From: Nitrospira sp.
Lineage (GTDB): Bacteria; Nitrospirota; Nitrospiria; Nitrospirales; Nitrospiraceae
Direction of reading: 5' to 3'
Assembly: GCA_024331045.1 (NCBI GenBank)
Contig: JANDJC010000022.1
Coordinates: 1 to 45,241, forward strand
Length of the DNA: 45,241 nucleotides
Of the stretch, positions 27,093 through 35,453 are shown piece after piece; position 1 is the first letter of the stretch, and each line of letters begins with the position of its first letter. The notes under the pieces were generated by a model that saw only the letters and a list, made by a program, of their open reading frames with translations, had not been told where the DNA came from and searched no databases. The position numbers were made by a program, and so were the translations under genes.

Positions 27093-28322
27093 TCATGCCT
27101 TCAGCTCAATCCCCATCACCGCCACGTCATCCGGAAAGCAATTCTGACCGGACCATCGCGCCGCCTCCGCAACAGCATGAGACAGGGCATCCTGCAATGG
27201 TCGGCCAGCCGCCTCTTTCAACGCGAACCCCAGTCGCTCTTTGCCCCACAGTTCTCCGGTCGAATTGGGAACCTCATAGAGGCCATCGCTCATCACATAC
27301 AAGCGGTCGCCGGGCAGAAAACCGATCTCCACGGTGCGATAGAGCTGACCCGGGGCAAATCCCAAGGGCAGGCTGGGCGGCGCGAACCATTCCATCGTTC
27401 CCCCCCGCCGATGAATACAAGCCCCGGAGTGACCGGCCGTGGCATAGAGCACCCGCTGAAATCGCAGATCCAGCCGCGCGACGAGAATCGTGAAATAGTC
27501 GCCCCGTTCGGTGAGGGGAAACAGACGGTTGGCTTCCGTCACAATGGCGCCGGGATCGCGAGAGCCGACGTAACGCAGCAGACTATCCTCCCGCAGAAAC
27601 GTGGCAAGAGCGGCGGACCGAAGGGCCGACGACACCCCGTGTCCAGAGGCATCGAGCAAATAGAGTCCCACTGCGTCATCGCCACATCGAACGACGTTGT
27701 ACAAATCACCGCCCAACGCCAGCGACGGACGGTAGAGATGAGCCAGTTCGACGCCGGGGAGCACGATGCCCGGCATCGGCAAAAGAGATTCCACATAGCG
27801 GGCGGCCGATTGGAGCTCCTCGTCCAACAACGCCTGTTTGCTCCGCAACTCATCCGTGACCCGCTCCAACTGGCGAATCAATAGCGCCGTTCTGATCCCG
27901 GCCTGGACTCTGGCAATGATCTCTTGACGGCTTGCCGCCTTGCTTAAAAAATCATCGGCTCCGCGCGCCAACCCCTCCGCGATGTGTTCGGGGTGATCAT
28001 TGCTCGTCATCATCAGGATTTGGCTTGAGCCGACCTCGGGATCGTCGCGCACCTGCTCACAAAACGACGGTCCGTCCAGATCGGGCATCATCCAATCCAA
28101 AATGGTCAGTTCGGGCCGCTCCCGCCGCAGCAATTCAAGGCCAGTTTTCCCATCGCCGGCTTGGAGCACGCGATAGCCAAGCCGTTTGATTCGTCCGACC
28201 ATGGCAAGCCTGGCTACCGGATCGTCATCCACAATCAACACCGTCGGCGACTCCGTGTCTGCTCTCACTTTGACGGCCTCCGACTTGCCGGTCGTATCAA
28301 CTTGAGGATGAGATGACTTCAT
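27093..28322 (-). CDS. Receiver plus PP2C (RsbU/HsbR-like) phosphatase
   Basis: A 409-residue protein. An N-terminal receiver (about 26-145) has acidic pocket VDDDP, phospho-acceptor Asp76 (ELTILDWMMP) and Lys in FLSKAA. A coiled linker (RQLERVTDELRSKQALLDEE) is followed by a SpoIIE/RsbU-type PP2C domain with metal-binding Asp residues in ALGGDLYNVV and LLDASGHGVSSAL. Such phosphatases dephosphorylate a STAS protein; the next gene upstream in the operon is one. The layout recalls HsbR of Pseudomonas but lacks its C-terminal kinase domain, which here is in a separate gene. Confidence 0.92.
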   Translation of the reverse strand: MKSSHPQVDTTGKSEAVKVRADTESPTVLIVDDDPVARLAMVGRIKRLGYRVLQAGDGKTGLELLRRERPELTILDWMMPDLDGPSFCEQVRDDPEVGSSQILMMTSNDHPEHIAEGLARGADDFLSKAASRQEIIARVQAGIRTALLIRQLERVTDELRSKQALLDEELQSAARYVESLLPMPGIVLPGVELAHLYRPSLALGGDLYNVVRCGDDAVGLYLLDASGHGVSSALRSAALATFLREDSLLRYVGSRDPGAIVTEANRLFPLTERGDYFTILVARLDLRFQRVLYATAGHSGACIHRRGGTMEWFAPPSLPLGFAPGQLYRTVEIGFLPGDRLYVMSDGLYEVPNSTGELWGKERLGFALKEAAGRPLQDALSHAVAEAARWSGQNCFPDDVAVMGIELKA

Positions 28323-28360
28323 CGCCTCTTATTCGTTTCCGTGGCACAAAACTCCAACCC

Positions 28361-28711
28361 CTACGCCGCCTTCGCATGGGCAGCCGCCGCATCCTGCTCA
28401 TTCTCATACATGGGAATCAGCGATGGAATGTTGGCCAGCGCCATAATCTCTCGCACATAGGCTTGCGGCTTGAGCAAACTCAGCCGTCCCTGTGTCAATT
28501 TGAATTGCTGGGCCACCAGCGCTAATAGTCCCAATCCGGAACTGTCGATGAATCGGACATTGGACATATCCAGCACCAGATGCCGGAACCCTCGCTGACG
28601 AACGGACTCCACCGCCGTCTTAAATTGTTCGCGATTGGCATAGGTCAAATCGCCTGTCAGCTCGAGAATCACCCCGTTGGGCATCGAACGTTCCTTCACT
28701 TGCATTGACAT
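28361..28711 (-). CDS. STAS anti-sigma-factor antagonist (HsbA/SpoIIAA-like)
   Basis: A 116-residue STAS-domain protein. The switch site is intact: FIDSSGLG with Ser57 as the likely phosphorylated residue. Flanking elements are VILELTGDLTYANREQF and HLVLDMSNVRF. The ATG at 28711 is preceded by AAAGGAGGAG at ideal spacing, implying strong translation. Predicted target of the PP2C downstream and of the REC-HATPase protein. Confidence 0.92.
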   Translation of the reverse strand: MSMQVKERSMPNGVILELTGDLTYANREQFKTAVESVRQRGFRHLVLDMSNVRFIDSSGLGLLALVAQQFKLTQGRLSLLKPQAYVREIMALANIPSLIPMYENEQDAAAAHAKAA

Positions 28712-28750
28712 GGGCTCCTCCTTTCATCACATCTCATAACATGAGTTCCG

Positions 28751-29827
28751 TCATGACCGTCCCACAAGCTCGACCACCGCTCCGGCGATGTCGCCGAGCG
28801 GCAGCACTTTGTCCACCCCGCCGAGCTTGATGGCTTCTTTCGGCATGCCAAAGACGACACAGGTCGCCTCATCCTGCGCGATTGTTCTTGCGCCAGCTTG
28901 TTTCATCGCCAGCAGCCCCTTGGCTCCATCACCTCCCATACCAGTCAAGATCACGCCGATGCTATTGCGGCCGGCATAACGAGCAACCGAGTCGAACAAC
29001 ACATCCACCGACGGCCGATGGCGATTGACCGGCGGATCTTGCGTGATCCGAACCGTGTACCGGGCACCATTGCGGTCCAAGACCATGTGATACCCCCCTG
29101 GGGCTACCAGGGCGTGGCCCGGCAGCACACTATCACCGTCCGCCGCCTCCTTGACGGAAATTCGGCAGAGACTGTTCAGACGGTCTGCCCAGGTTTTGGT
29201 AAATCGAGGCGGCATATGTTGGGTAATCAGAATCGGCGGGGTGTGAGCTGGGAGCGCCGTCAGGATGTTTTTTACCGCCTCGGTTCCGCCAGTCGAGGAG
29301 CCAATCGCAATAATCGTATCGGTCGTCTTGAGCATGGCTCGGGAGCCCGGCCCAGCCGGCACCACTGGTTGCCACTCGTCTTTGAGCGTAGGATTGGTAG
29401 AAAAAGAAGGGCGGGGGACTTTCACGCGCGCTACAGCGGCAGCCTTCACCTTGTCGATGACTTCACGAGCTATCTCCTCCATCCCTTTTTGTACGTCGAG
29501 CTTGGGCTTCGTGATGAAATCCACCGCGCCCAGTTCCAATGCCCGTAGCGTGGTCTCGCAGCCGGCCTCGGTCAACGTGCTCACCATGACGACTGGCATG
29601 GGATGACCACGCATCAGTTTCTCCAGAAAGGTCAGCCCATCCATTTTGGGCATCTCGACATCGAGGGTCAGCACATCGGGATGGAGGGTCTTGATCTTCT
29701 CTCGCGCGACATAGGGATCGGGGGCCGACCCGACGACCTCAATCTCCGGATCTTTCGACAAAAGGGTGGCCAACACCTGGCGCATCAGTGCCGAATCATC
29801 GATCGTCAGCACTCGGATTTTTTTCAT
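28751..29827 (-). CDS. cheB: Chemotaxis methylesterase/deamidase CheB
   Basis: Removes methyl groups from chemoreceptor glutamates for adaptation. 358 residues from the ATG at 29827 (preceded by GGGGAG). N-terminal receiver with [12 protein letters not shown] and phospho-Asp in [12 protein letters not shown]. The C-terminal catalytic domain has the Ser-His-Asp triad: [17 protein letters not shown] and [11 protein letters not shown]. It follows cheR and cheD in the same operon. Confidence 0.96.
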   Translation of the reverse strand: MKKIRVLTIDDSALMRQVLATLLSKDPEIEVVGSAPDPYVAREKIKTLHPDVLTLDVEMPKMDGLTFLEKLMRGHPMPVVMVSTLTEAGCETTLRALELGAVDFITKPKLDVQKGMEEIAREVIDKVKAAAVARVKVPRPSFSTNPTLKDEWQPVVPAGPGSRAMLKTTDTIIAIGSSTGGTEAVKNILTALPAHTPPILITQHMPPRFTKTWADRLNSLCRISVKEAADGDSVLPGHALVAPGGYHMVLDRNGARYTVRITQDPPVNRHRPSVDVLFDSVARYAGRNSIGVILTGMGGDGAKGLLAMKQAGARTIAQDEATCVVFGMPKEAIKLGGVDKVLPLGDIAGAVVELVGRS

Positions 29828-29891
29828 AACGCTCCCCTGGCCCACGTCACTTCCACACCGCGATTCAACAGCCCGAGATCAAAACCCGCCC

Positions 29892-30512
29892 CTAGAACAG
29901 GGTCACGGCCTCGTCATCCTGATGCACGGCCGTCTGTAACTTAGCCGCGTATTCCTGCTCACGATTCATGATCGTGCGATTCTTGAGCCGCTCGATTTTC
30001 TTGACCAACACACGGCCCGAATCCGTGAAGTAGTAGATCTTACGTGGAAACACGTCACCGAGATCGACCTTCACTGGGTGCAACCCTTCCGCCTGCAGAA
30101 AATTGAGCACCCACTCGGCATTCCTGGCCCCGATATCGATATGGCCGTCGTAGATACGGCCGCCGCCAAACAGTTTGATCTCTAACCGGTTTCTCATTCC
30201 GCCCCGTTTGAGGATCTCATTGATCAACGACTCCATCGCAAACGACCCGTAGCGCGTCGATTCGCCCCATGAGTCGTTGGCCATGTCTTTCGGCTCCGGC
30301 AGCATGAAGTGATTCATGCCACCGACCCCGACAACCGGGTCTCGGATACAGGCGGACACACAGGAACCGAGTACCGTATAGACGATCATGGGGGCCCGGC
30401 TCACAAAGAATTCCCCCGGCATGATCGCCGCGATTTCATAGGGAAACCGCTCATCGTGCATGCGTCGAACGTGTCGAAATTCCTCCTCGTCGGCAGACGC
30501 CATGCCGGTCAC
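29892..30512 (-). CDS. cheD: Chemoreceptor glutamine deamidase CheD
   Basis: Deamidates Gln in receptor methylation regions. 206 residues. Catalytic Cys51 in TVLGSCVSAC and His68 in GGMNHFMLPE; the family's KLFGGGRIYD is also present. Its C-terminus is extended and ends DEAVTLF, the same four final residues as the CheZ-like protein at 38111-38641. The ATG overlaps the cheR stop by 4 bp. Confidence 0.95.
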   Translation of the reverse strand: MTGMASADEEEFRHVRRMHDERFPYEIAAIMPGEFFVSRAPMIVYTVLGSCVSACIRDPVVGVGGMNHFMLPEPKDMANDSWGESTRYGSFAMESLINEILKRGGMRNRLEIKLFGGGRIYDGHIDIGARNAEWVLNFLQAEGLHPVKVDLGDVFPRKIYYFTDSGRVLVKKIERLKNRTIMNREQEYAAKLQTAVHQDDEAVTLF

Positions 30513-31354
30513 AACTCCTTGCGATAGATCGTTGGAGCCACTAACTTAAAGGGATGGCGAACCCACTGGAGACTCTCCGAATGGCCGATGCACAGATATC
30601 CGCCCGGTTTCAGATAGCGATGAAATTTGTTGACGAGCTTCTCCTGTGTCGGTCGATCAAAATAGATCATGACGTTGCGGCAGAAAATCATATCGAGCGG
30701 CGTTTTGATGGGAAATTGCTCGTCCATGAGATTGATCCGCCGAAACTCGACGATCGAAGCGAGATGCGGCTTCACCTTGAACAGCCCCTCATTGGGGCCA
30801 CGCCCTTTGAGAAAATGCCGCCGTAAGAGATCGGCTGGCACATCCTTCAGCCGGTCCGCCTCGTACACCCCCGCCTTCGCCTGTTCGAGCACGCGGGTGG
30901 AGAGGTCCGAAGCGAGAATCTTGAATTCCCACTGCCGAGGGTCCCGCACACCTTCATACAAGGTCATGGCGATCGTGTAGGGCTCCTCACCAGTCGAACA
31001 GGCGGACGACCAGACACGGATGTACTTTTCCCTCTCCAATTGAGGAAGGACCTGTTCCCGCAGAAACTCAAAGTGCTTCGGCTCGCGAAAAAAGTCCGTT
31101 TTGTTGGTCGAGATCAGATCGAGCATCCGCGTAAACTCTTCGCCTGTCTGGTCCCTTACGACCAGCTCGTAGTATTGCGAAAAGGTCTGCACGTTTATCT
31201 CTCGGAGCCGTCTCATCAGGCGAGCTACCAAGAGCGACTCCTTTTGGTCAGTCAGAACGATGCCGCCCTTGTCGTAGATCAACTTCTGAAACCGACAAAA
31301 TTCGTCTTTGGTGATCGAGCAGGCCACAGTGCGGCGACCTTCTCTTTCGCTCAT
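30509..31354 (-). CDS. cheR: Chemotaxis methyltransferase CheR
   Basis: SAM-dependent glutamate methyltransferase for chemoreceptors. 281 residues from the ATG at 31354. N-terminal helical domain (QKLIYDKGGIVL, MLDLISTNKTDFFRE), SAM-binding VWSSACSTGEEPYTIAM, and the late motif FCRNVMIYFDRPTQ. The stop overlaps cheD. The chemoreceptor upstream in the same operon ends with a CheR-tether-like DDFEEF tail. Confidence 0.95.
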   Translation of the reverse strand: MSEREGRRTVACSITKDEFCRFQKLIYDKGGIVLTDQKESLLVARLMRRLREINVQTFSQYYELVVRDQTGEEFTRMLDLISTNKTDFFREPKHFEFLREQVLPQLEREKYIRVWSSACSTGEEPYTIAMTLYEGVRDPRQWEFKILASDLSTRVLEQAKAGVYEADRLKDVPADLLRRHFLKGRGPNEGLFKVKPHLASIVEFRRINLMDEQFPIKTPLDMIFCRNVMIYFDRPTQEKLVNKFHRYLKPGGYLCIGHSESLQWVRHPFKLVAPTIYRKEL

Positions 31355-31407
31355 CCGCTCATGCGGATACCCAGTTGAGCATTGAGAACCCGAAGACCAA
31401 CGACTAC

Positions 31408-31779
31408 CTAAGCCGCCAGGCTCTTGAGCCAAGCCGACATGGCAGTGGTCAGTTGCGAAGAGACTTTGCTGTATTCCCCATCCATTGCCAGGGCCTGCCG
31501 CGCTTCTTGCTTCTTTCCCTCAAGTGCCAACGACACGACCCGAGCTGCTTGTTCATGGAACCGAGCGTGTAACTCCCTTACCTCTTTGTAATGGGACGAC
31601 AGTTTGTCCTTGGCATCCAGGGTGGGTCCATGCAGCCATTTGCCAAACGCACACTGGTTGTCCATGCGCACCGTTTCAACGGTCCCGTCGAACTTGCCGC
31701 TCTCAATCGCCTGCAACAGACGAGTCTTCCACTGCCCATGGGCACCGATCGCCTTCATGATTTCCTCTTTGTAAACCAC
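31408..31779 (-). CDS. Stand-alone CZB (chemoreceptor zinc-binding) domain protein
   Basis: A 123-residue protein consisting of one CZB domain. The predicted zinc ligands are His in GAHGQWK, Cys43 in NQCAFGKWLHG, and two His in ELHARFHEQA. CZB domains usually sit at the C-terminus of soluble chemoreceptors or regulate diguanylate cyclases and sense zinc or hypochlorite. Here the domain is a separate protein directly after the receptor gene. GTG start preceded by AAAGGAGG. Confidence 0.88.
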   Translation of the reverse strand: MVYKEEIMKAIGAHGQWKTRLLQAIESGKFDGTVETVRMDNQCAFGKWLHGPTLDAKDKLSSHYKEVRELHARFHEQAARVVSLALEGKKQEARQALAMDGEYSKVSSQLTTAMSAWLKSLAA

Positions 31780-31843
31780 CGTTGCCTCCTTTAGTCGTCA
31801 TGATCCTTCGGGTGATTCTGCTCAATGACCAAGCGTTTGATCC

Positions 31844-34216
31844 CTAAAACTCTTCGAAATCGTCCTCCTGAGCATTGCAGCCTGACCCAACCTTACCGCT
31901 GACCCCAACTACTTCCTCCTCTTCCTTCGCCTTTCGACCCACAACCTGACGTCGCGCGTTGTGATAGTCCACACCACGACGGCCTTCCTTCCCATCCTCT
32001 CGCCCGTCCCTTTGAAGCCTGGAACCGGCTGAGTTCGTTTGCCCACCCGCAATCGTAAACGCCTTAATCTGTCGCCTTAGTTCCTGGGCCTGGGCTTTCA
32101 TGGACTGGCTGGCGCTGGTGAGTTGTTCGACGAGGGCGGCGTTTTGCTGGGTGGTGTCGTCCATGGCCATCACCGCCTTGTTCACCTGCTCAATCCCGCT
32201 CGCCTGCTCCTGACTGGCCGCGCTGATCTCCCCCATAATGTCCGTCACCCGCTTCACCGCCTGCACCATCTCCCCCAACGTCCGCCCCGCCTGATTCACC
32301 AACTCACTGCCCTCCGTCACCCGCGAAAGCGACGCCTGGATCAACCCCTTGATCTCCTTCGCCGCCGTCGCCGACCGCTGCGCCAAATTCCGCACCTCCG
32401 CCGCCACCACCGCAAACCCCCGCCCATGCTCCCCCGCCCGCGCCGCCTCCACCGCCGCGTTGAGCGCCAACAGGTTCGTCTGAAACGCAATCTCATCAAT
32501 CACCGTGATGATCTCCGCAATCTGCGCGCTGCTCTGATTAATCGCCTGCATCGCCGCCACCGCCCGCTCCGTCACCGCTCCCCCCTTGTCCGCCGTCTCC
32601 CGCGCCGCCTGCGCCAACTGCTCCGCCTGCCGCGCATTGTCCGCGTTCTGCTTCACCGTCGCCGTCATCTCCTCCATCGACGCCGACGTCTCCTCCAACG
32701 CCGACGCCTGCTCGCTCGTCCGCTGCGCCAGATCCTCGCTCCCTTTGGTGATCTGCTCCGAGCCGGACCGGACCGATTCGACCGCCTCCCGCACCGTGCT
32801 GATCATCTGCGTCAATTGCGCCAAAGCGGCATTGACACTGGCTTTGATGGCGGCAAAGTCTCCCTGGTAGTCGCCTCTCATCGGCTTCGTGAGATCGCCT
32901 TCCCCCACCGCCGTCATCACCGCTTTCACCTCGTCAAGTGGCATGGCGACGGCGTCCAGGAGTCGATTGAAATTGGCCACCAGCTCCCGCGCCGCGCCGT
33001 CGAAACGTTCAAGCGCGATGCGGTCGGATAGATGCCCATCAGCCGCCGCTTTGATCAGCCGCTCCACTTCCACCTGCGCCTGCTTCTGCGCCGTGATATC
33101 CGTCGCCAACTGCACCACCTTAAACGGCCGGCCCATCTCGTCCTTGACGGGGTTATAGGAGGCCTGCAGCCACACTTCTTGCCCCCCCTTGCCCAGCCGC
33201 CGATAGACCCCCGCCTCGAACTCCCCCCGCCCTAGCTTCTGCCAGAACGCCGCATAGTCCGGGCTGGCGGCATCCGCCGGGTCGCAGAAGAGCCGATGGT
33301 GCCGGCCACGGATCTCCTCCAGGGTATAGCCGGTGGCGGCGAGAAAGTTGTCATTGGCCGTGAGAATCGTGCCATCCACCTGAAACTCGATCACGGCATA
33401 GGCCCGATTGATCGCGTCCATGAGTCCCTGCATGTGGTGGCGTTGCACCTCATACTGGGTGATGTCGTAGCGGACGCCGAGGTACTTTTTGGGCTTGCCG
33501 GTCTGTTTGTCCACGAACGGCGCAATGACGGCGTCCACGTAATAGGGGGTGCCGTCCTTGGCCCGGTTCTTGATCACCCCCCGAAAGATCTGCCCCCGGC
33601 CGATCGTGGCCCACATCTGCTTGAAGACCTCTTTGGGCATGTCCGGATGCCGCACGATGTTGTGCGGTTTGCCCAGCAATTCCTCTCGGCCATATTTCGC
33701 TACCTCGCAAAACTTGTCGTTCACGTCCATAATCTCGCCCTTGAGATTGGTCTGCGATATAAGACTGGTGATGTCCATGATGGCCTGGCGGACGGCGAGT
33801 TCTTCCTTGACCGTTTCCAGCTCCGTGGCGAGCGCCGTCACGTCGGTCGCGAATACGAGGATCTTCCTCGGCTGATCTCCCCCGCCCAGGGGAACATACG
33901 ACGTGGCCAGCCACCGTTCTTTGCCGTCTTTGCCCACCCACTTTGAAATGCAAGACTGGACCTCGCCACGACGTACAGCCTCCCAGCGGGCCTGATATGC
34001 CGGACTCTCCACCTCCGCCGATTCGTACAATAGTCGATGATGTCGGCCCTTCATCTCGTCCAACACGTAACCGGTGAGGGTGCGAAACGTCTCATTGGCA
34101 TCGAGAACCGTCCCATCGGGCGCGAGCTCAAGCACAGCGTGGGCACGGGCTGCTGCCTCTCCATACTGTCTCAGGTTCTTGGCCCTGGTGGGTGACCCTA
34201 TCCATGTTGCTACCAT
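31844..34216 (-). CDS. Soluble chemoreceptor with three PAS domains
   Basis: A 790-residue methyl-accepting chemotaxis protein without membrane segments, so cytoplasmic or Aer-like. PAS domains lie at about 22-130, 143-255 and 265-377; the first and third share GRHHRLxxxxAxxxSP and look duplicated. HAMP-like helices follow (about 385-480). The signalling hairpin has the canonical tip [20 protein letters not shown] and flanking methylation helices. The C-terminal 70 residues are a charged linker ending DDFEEF, which fits the aromatic-x-x-aromatic CheR tether pattern. A heme or flavin energy sensor is plausible, but no ligand can be read. The ATG is preceded by AAGGAG. Confidence 0.93.
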   Translation of the reverse strand: MVATWIGSPTRAKNLRQYGEAAARAHAVLELAPDGTVLDANETFRTLTGYVLDEMKGRHHRLLYESAEVESPAYQARWEAVRRGEVQSCISKWVGKDGKERWLATSYVPLGGGDQPRKILVFATDVTALATELETVKEELAVRQAIMDITSLISQTNLKGEIMDVNDKFCEVAKYGREELLGKPHNIVRHPDMPKEVFKQMWATIGRGQIFRGVIKNRAKDGTPYYVDAVIAPFVDKQTGKPKKYLGVRYDITQYEVQRHHMQGLMDAINRAYAVIEFQVDGTILTANDNFLAATGYTLEEIRGRHHRLFCDPADAASPDYAAFWQKLGRGEFEAGVYRRLGKGGQEVWLQASYNPVKDEMGRPFKVVQLATDITAQKQAQVEVERLIKAAADGHLSDRIALERFDGAARELVANFNRLLDAVAMPLDEVKAVMTAVGEGDLTKPMRGDYQGDFAAIKASVNAALAQLTQMISTVREAVESVRSGSEQITKGSEDLAQRTSEQASALEETSASMEEMTATVKQNADNARQAEQLAQAARETADKGGAVTERAVAAMQAINQSSAQIAEIITVIDEIAFQTNLLALNAAVEAARAGEHGRGFAVVAAEVRNLAQRSATAAKEIKGLIQASLSRVTEGSELVNQAGRTLGEMVQAVKRVTDIMGEISAASQEQASGIEQVNKAVMAMDDTTQQNAALVEQLTSASQSMKAQAQELRRQIKAFTIAGGQTNSAGSRLQRDGREDGKEGRRGVDYHNARRQVVGRKAKEEEEVVGVSGKVGSGCNAQEDDFEEF

Positions 34217-34230
34217 AGAGCTTCTCCTTC

Positions 34231-34268
34231 CTGTGCCTCCTCCAGTGGGTCTGTGCCTCCTCCAGTGG
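34231..34268 (-). repeat. Tandem 20-bp repeat carrying GGAGG upstream of the PAS receptor
   Basis: CTGTGCCTCCTCCAGTGG occurs twice with a 20-bp period on the + strand. Read on the coding strand each unit contains GGAGGAGG, so the leader of the receptor gene holds two extra Shine-Dalgarno-like cores ahead of the real AAGGAG. Confidence 0.7.
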
Positions 34269-34373
34269 ACCGGCTGCCTGAGCCCGAAGAAACCAAACGA
34301 GTCTGGGCAGGCTCAGCAGGCAGCCCCATTCCCCCCTTGCTCCTCTCGGGCACCACCCCCAGACGTTGTTTGC

Positions 34374-34862
34374 TCAGCCATCTGCCAAGAGTCGATCGAT
34401 ATCCAACAACGCCACCAACTTGTCACCCGCTTTGGCGATGCCACTCAGGCAACTCACATTCACCCTTGCCCCCAAAGCCGGCGGCGCTTGGATGTCCTGC
34501 CGCCCAATGGTCAGCACATCCGAGACTGCATCCACCACCAGTCCCATGACCTTTTCCCGCACCACCACCACGATGATGACCGTGAAGGGCGTCACCTCCA
34601 TCGCCGGCATCCCGAAGACCGTCCGCAGCTCCACAATCGGCACGATCGTGCCGCGCAAATTGATGACCCCCTTGATGGAGGGCGGCGTATTGGGAATGCG
34701 CGTGACCGCGGTGTAGCCCTTGATCTCCTGCACACGCAAAATATCTACCCCGTAGAGTTCATCCCCCACCTTGAATGTCAGAAACTGACTGCCGTCCGTT
34801 GCCAACCCAGCCTGTTGTTGCGAGGGATTGGTCACATTGTCCAACGCTGTGACAGCCGCCAT
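34374..34862 (-). CDS. cheW: Chemotaxis coupling protein CheW
   Basis: Links CheA to receptors. 162 residues from the ATG at 34862, preceded by GAAGGAGG. The CheW beta-barrel motifs are visible: FLTFKVGDELYGVDILRVQE, PPSIKGVINLRGTIVPIVE, and VMGLVVDAVSDVL. An upstream extension to 34919 is open but lacks a comparable ribosome site. It sits between a ferredoxin and the PAS receptor. Confidence 0.95.
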   Translation of the reverse strand: MAAVTALDNVTNPSQQQAGLATDGSQFLTFKVGDELYGVDILRVQEIKGYTAVTRIPNTPPSIKGVINLRGTIVPIVELRTVFGMPAMEVTPFTVIIVVVVREKVMGLVVDAVSDVLTIGRQDIQAPPALGARVNVSCLSGIAKAGDKLVALLDIDRLLADG

Positions 34863-35089
34863 CGAAACCTCCTTCTCAGATAAGATGTCCGCCGCGCTAC
34901 GAACGACGGCAGCATACACCGCCTCTTCGTCCTTCTCTTAACGAGCCCGTCTCCTGTCCCCGCCGGCGCCTCTGCGCCACATTGACGTTTCAACAGCACG
35001 TGCGCTTATTCTGCTTCTTACGTCCCGCTCTTGTTTCGGACCACGACCGCACAAACTGAAGCACATTGCCTCATCCTCACCCGATGCTG

Positions 35090-35437
35090 TTAGCCTCTCA
35101 CCCCTGCCCACACCTTGTCTTCGCAAAGGCTTTTGTTTGGATGGAGGCGGCGCGCCCGTTCCAACAGCAGGGCCGGTGATTCGGGCCGGTCTGGATCTGG
35201 CACACAACAGTCCCCGATGGGACAGACAGAAGCACACTGGGGCTCCTCGAAATGGCCAACGCACTCGGTGCATCGTTCATAGGCGATGACATAGATATCG
35301 TCCTTGATTCCTAATTGCCCCGCCACCCGATACCCTTGCGCCTCGGCGGCACTGCGTTTGTCGAAGATCGCCTGGTTAGGGCAAGCCGGCAAACAGGCAT
35401 CGCAAGCGATACACTGGTCATTGATCATAAGAGCCAT
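35090..35437 (-). CDS. 2[4Fe-4S] ferredoxin, YfhL type
   Basis: A 115-residue ferredoxin. The first cluster motif is C9xxC12xxC15xxxC19 (CIACDACLPACP); the second has the long form C56xxC59x8C68xxxC72 typical of YfhL/Allochromatium-type ferredoxins with very low potentials. Two more Cys (77, 78) and a basic tail follow. It starts 13-16 bp after the cheA stop (adjacent ATGs at 35440 and 35437, behind AAGAGG), so it is in the chemotaxis operon between cheA and cheW. A redox role for the array is only inference; accidental linkage is the alternative. Confidence 0.9.
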   Translation of the reverse strand: MALMINDQCIACDACLPACPNQAIFDKRSAAEAQGYRVAGQLGIKDDIYVIAYERCTECVGHFEEPQCASVCPIGDCCVPDPDRPESPALLLERARRLHPNKSLCEDKVWAGVRG

Positions 35438-35453
35438 CATGTACCTCTTGCTG

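Noticed and set aside
32123..33031. 302-residue + strand open frame, Arg/Leu/His-rich
   Set aside because: A shadow of the receptor gene caused by the C-rich patch; its low-complexity RRRLLHR composition is an artefact of codon use.
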